Shown here in pieces: positions 15,030-17,470 of a stretch of DNA of 17,470 nucleotides (positions are counted from its first letter, which is position 1; the number at the start of each line of letters is the position of its first letter). The notes under the pieces were generated by a model, which was not told where the DNA came from, searched no databases, and saw only the letters and a list, made by a program, of their open reading frames with translations. The stretch lies in contig CALHST010000409.1 of the NCBI GenBank assembly GCA_938038825.1, forward strand, positions 1 through 17,470, written 5' to 3'. The translations under genes were made by a program, and so were the position numbers. This stretch comes from an uncultured Paracoccaceae bacterium (GTDB taxonomy: Bacteria; Pseudomonadota; Alphaproteobacteria; Rhodobacterales; Rhodobacteraceae).

Positions 15030-16417
15030 AAACCTTTCCGATGTTCCTGCAAATGGCAGGCCGCCGCGTTGTCATTGTGGGCGGCGGGGAACAGGCCGCG
15101 CAGAAGACGCGGCTGATCCTGAAGACCCAGGCGAAGATTGACGTTCTGGCGCAAAACCTGGATCCTGAACTCTCGGACCTCGCAATGGCGGGGCGGATCA
15201 CCCACCATGACGGCCCAATCACACCAGCCAGCTTTCAAACCACTGCACTGGTCTTTGTCGCTACCGGCTGCCCGGGTATGGATATGGCGCTGCACGCCTT
15301 GGCCAAAGCGGCGGGGGCCACGGTGAATGTGGTGGACCAACCGGACCTGTGTGACGCGATCACACCCTCTATCGTCGACCGCGATCCGGTCGTTGTCGCT
15401 ATCGGAACGGAAGGCACAGCGCCCGTGCTGGCCCGTCAAATCAAAACAAAACTGGAAGAAGGCCTTGAGCCTCGATTGGGCGATCTTGCCGCCCTCGCAG
15501 GCCGAATGCGGTCGGCCGCAGCCGCAAGACTTGCCCCCCGCGCGCGGCGTGACCTGTGGCGCTGGGTGTTTAACGAAACGCCGCGCCACCTGTTCGCAAG
15601 CGGGGCCGAAAGGGAAACGGCAAAAGTCATCAAGGAGGCCATTGAGACGGGTGAATTTGGCACAACCGACGGGGGCAGCGTCAGCCTTGTGGGCGCGGGC
15701 CCCGGTACGAAAGACCTTATCACCCTGCGCGGTGTCCAGCGCCTGCAAGAGGCCGACGTAATCTACTACGACCGTCTGCTTGACCCTGAGATCCTTGAAC
15801 TGGCGCGGCGCGATGCCGAGCGTGTCTATGTCGGCAAGGCACCCGGCTGTCATTCATGGCCACAAGAAAAAATCACGCAGACCTTGGTTTCGGCAGCCAG
15901 ACGCGGCCAGCGCGTTGTCCGCCTCAAATGTGGTGATCCCGGCATCTTCGGACGCAGCGCCGAAGAAACCGATGCGCTTAAAGCGGCTGGCATTCCGTTT
16001 GAAATTGTCCCCGGCGTCACAGCGGCCTGCGCCGCGAGCGCAAGCGTTGGCCAAAGCCTCACGGATCGGGGTGATATCGACACGCTGGTTTTGACAACGG
16101 GACACCGCACAAAAGGCTACACTGTCCCCGATGCTATCGCCGATATCCGGCCCGGAACCTGCGTTGCCCTCTACATGGCAGTCGGCGCTGCTGGGCAGAT
16201 TGTCGATAGATTGAACACACAACACCCGCAAATTCAGTTCGACGTGCAGATCGCCTCAAAGGCGCAACGAACGGGGCAAGTCCTACTCGACTGCGCGCTT
16301 GAGGATTTGCCGAAGGCGCTCAAAGAAAATGAAATTTTTGGGGAAACGATCATATTCATCAGATGGCCGCGTGGGCACGAGGTCACCGAAAGAAGGGCCC
16401 TAAGTGCGGTATCCTAG
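15026..16417 (+). CDS. cysG: CysG: sirohaem synthase (trifunctional)
   Basis: This 463-residue fusion has the length of the enterobacterial enzyme. The N-terminal half (1-about 210) is precorrin-2 dehydrogenase/ferrochelatase with NAD-binding VGGGEQAAQK (18-27) and NVVDQPDLCDAITPSIVDRD, whose first Asp corresponds to the catalytic Asp of CysG. It also carries GTEGTAPVLAR, where the Ser that is phosphorylated in Salmonella CysG appears not to be conserved. The C-terminal half is SAM-dependent uroporphyrinogen-III methyltransferase: LVGAGPGTKDLITLRG, YVGKAPGCHSWPQE, RLKCGDPGIFGR, VPGVTAA and LTTGHRTKG. It makes the sirohaem of NirB. The start ATG 15026 overlaps the previous stop (ATGA). No clear terminator follows, so the operon end is undefined. 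Confidence 0.95.
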   Translation: MKTFPMFLQMAGRRVVIVGGGEQAAQKTRLILKTQAKIDVLAQNLDPELSDLAMAGRITHHDGPITPASFQTTALVFVATGCPGMDMALHALAKAAGATVNVVDQPDLCDAITPSIVDRDPVVVAIGTEGTAPVLARQIKTKLEEGLEPRLGDLAALAGRMRSAAAARLAPRARRDLWRWVFNETPRHLFASGAERETAKVIKEAIETGEFGTTDGGSVSLVGAGPGTKDLITLRGVQRLQEADVIYYDRLLDPEILELARRDAERVYVGKAPGCHSWPQEKITQTLVSAARRGQRVVRLKCGDPGIFGRSAEETDALKAAGIPFEIVPGVTAACAASASVGQSLTDRGDIDTLVLTTGHRTKGYTVPDAIADIRPGTCVALYMAVGAAGQIVDRLNTQHPQIQFDVQIASKAQRTGQVLLDCALEDLPKALKENEIFGETIIFIRWPRGHEVTERRALSAVS

Positions 16418-16770
16418 GCGGTGATCCCAATTAAGGGTAAGAGATCACGGCCTGCTGTCCGTCGGGAGCGTCTTGGTTCAAAGGCGGGTTTTAACCCTGC
16501 ACGCAGCGACCGGACTGCACAATTTGGGCTTGGGCTGCGTCGACTGAGGTGCCGTCCGCGGTATCCCGACGAGAGCCAGCCAAGAGAAACCCACGTTCGA
16601 ACCATACTGAAAATGGGTCTTGTTCAGCGAACGGTCGCTTCGAACCGAAGACACCGGTTTTCAGAAATCTGCGGCATTGGTCAAATTAGGCTCACCGTTG
16701 ACCGCCGCCGCAACAAAGACAAACCGCCGCAACGAAATGGCGAACGACGGAGCAGTTCGCCAAAGGTAGG
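16418..16770. other. Non-coding stretch after cysG
   Basis: About 350 bases with no supportable gene. The + strand open frame here is Arg-rich, has no ribosome binding site and is unlike a natural protein. A small GGGTT/AACCC palindrome (about 16487-16498) lacks a T-run and is not a convincing terminator. A direct repeat of CCGCCGCAAC is found at 16705-16714 and 16724-16733. It probably marks the transition from the operon to mobile-element debris. Confidence 0.5.
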
Positions 16771-17202
16771 TCAGATGTCTGTGCGCTCTGCAATGCTCAA
16801 AGCATCTTCAAGCTCAACGCCGAGGTAACGAACAGTGCTGTCGACCTTGGTGTGACCAAGCAAGAGCTGGACGGCACGAAGATTGCCAGTTTTTCGATAG
16901 ATTTCCGCGGCCTTCGTCCGGCGCATAGAACGCGTGCCGTATCCGCTCGGCTCTAACCCGCTCGCGCACGCGGTCATCTTTGACCGGATCTGACACCGTA
17001 AGTTTGACCAGGTCGCAGCCGCGCAACTTACTGCCGATAGCGACATTGAACAGTGCTAAGTCTCTCAGGTTGCCCGCAAGTTTGAGCTGTGCCCGGATTG
17101 CCTAGACCTGTTAGGCAGCAGAAGTCGTTTTTGACCGATGATCCGGCCCTTGTTCCAGGCTCTGTGTTTCGGGGTAGTCGCAGGAAGTTGGGCTCTTGGC
17201 AT
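16771..17202 (-). pseudogene. Decayed tyrosine integrase (phage integrase family)
   Basis: On the minus strand an ATG at 17202 with GGAAGG upstream begins MPRAQLPATTPKHRAWNKGR, then IIGQKRLLLP. A one-base loss near 17111-17112 shifts the frame. The next segment has QV, then TAG (17104-17102) where Trp is expected, then AIRAQLKLAGNLRDLALFNV and GSKLRGCDLVKLTVSD as far as KDDRVRERV. There the text jumps, near 16954-16970, back to the first frame at GLEPSGYGTRSMRRTKAAEI and runs to the stop at 16771. An internal block, perhaps 60-80 residues, is missing; GCGAGCGGGT may be the microhomology at the join. The box II His expected in GTHSMRRTK is Arg. The end keeps NLRAVQLLLGHTKVDSTVRY with the final Tyr. 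A possible extended -10 (TGGTACAAT, 17267-17259) lies upstream. It is a different family from the recombinase at 78. Confidence 0.88.
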
Positions 17203-17436
17203 GAATTGCCTTCCGATCCCCCCCCAAGCCCAGTCATCAGCACAGTGCTAACCGCGTTATTGTACCAGCAAAAGACAAGGTCAGCTTGCGAGAACCTGCC
17301 GAACGCGCCGATGCTGGCGCTGCCCGGCGGTCGCAAACGGCCTTAATTTCGGGCTAAAGCGTTTCGGTTTGAGCTTGAATCGATGGGATTCCCTTGAGAC
17401 GTGATCTGTGATTCATCCTGCTTGGGAGGATGGATC
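17203..17436. other. Spacer between integrase remnant and IS630-like gene
   Basis: No gene is supported. The distal part, from about 17345 on (AAAGCGTTTCGGTTTGAGC and the following bases), is probably the left end of the insertion sequence whose transposase starts at 17437. I could not place the terminal inverted repeat because the other end is outside the window. IS630 elements insert at TA, and TA dinucleotides occur at 17344 and 17355. Confidence 0.4.
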
Positions 17437-17470
17437 ATGTCAGCACCTTTGCCATCGGCACTCAGGACGC
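17437..17470 (+). CDS. IS630-like transposase, N-terminal fragment (runs off window)
   Basis: ATG 17437 follows GGGAGG (17424-17429) at good spacing and reads MSAPLPSALRT to the window edge. This start and its upstream sequence resemble IS630-family elements frequent in Rhodobacteraceae, whose proteins continue into a helix-turn-helix. Only eleven residues are visible, so the assignment depends on recalled similarity of this short stretch and its leader. Confidence 0.6.
   Translation, partial: MSAPLPSALRT

Noticed and set aside
16590..16660. GTTCGAACC-like words suggesting a tRNA T-loop
   Set aside because: No acceptor, D or anticodon stems can be drawn around them.
16421..16828. A 135-codon + strand frame after cysG
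   Set aside because: Arg-rich, no ribosome binding site, and its end lies antisense to the integrase remnant.

Overview
The window carries a complete assimilatory nitrate/nitrite reduction cluster of an alphaproteobacterium, most likely a Rhodobacteraceae (roseobacter-group) member. This rests on the family resemblance of the proteins (NasT/NasS, the double-domain NrtC-like ATPase, NirB-NirD, NasA with a C-terminal BFD domain) and on the transposase and integrase families at the edges. No taxon can be fixed without a search. The cluster itself is GC-rich; positions of about 700-1700 are visibly more AT-rich.

Left flank (1-2584). The start of an IS3-like transposase gene runs leftwards off the window, and next to it is a compact tyrosine recombinase (78-689). 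A gene-poor, AT-richer stretch follows. It holds a nested inverted repeat (796-872), a perfect palindromic block (901-916), an intrinsic terminator (1361-1382), a 67-residue very basic protein with a near-perfect Shine-Dalgarno (1440-1643) and a hairpin behind it. From 1693 to 2584 I see no supportable gene.

Nitrate cluster (2585-16417, all + strand): nasT-nasS, a 252-bp leader, then nrtA-nrtB-nrtC(double ATPase)-nirB-nirD-nasA-trpD2/ybiB-like-cysG. NasS (cytoplasmic nitrate sensor) and NasT (ANTAR antiterminator) are expected to act on the leader. It contains a hexaloop hairpin with the ANTAR signature (A1, G4), a second similar hairpin and a terminator with a U-tract. NrtABC imports nitrate by an ABC transporter, NasA reduces nitrate to nitrite, NirB/NirD reduces nitrite to ammonium, and CysG makes the siroheme NirB needs. 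The trpD2/ybiB-like protein has no assigned role. Most adjacent genes overlap by 4 bases (ATGA or GTGA), and a second terminator lies between nrtA and nrtB.

Right flank (16418-17470). On the minus strand lies a tyrosine integrase pseudogene with at least four independent lesions. Then comes the 5' end of an IS630-like transposase gene running off the window. Mobile-element pieces on both sides suggest that the cluster sits in, or was carried by, a mobile accessory region.
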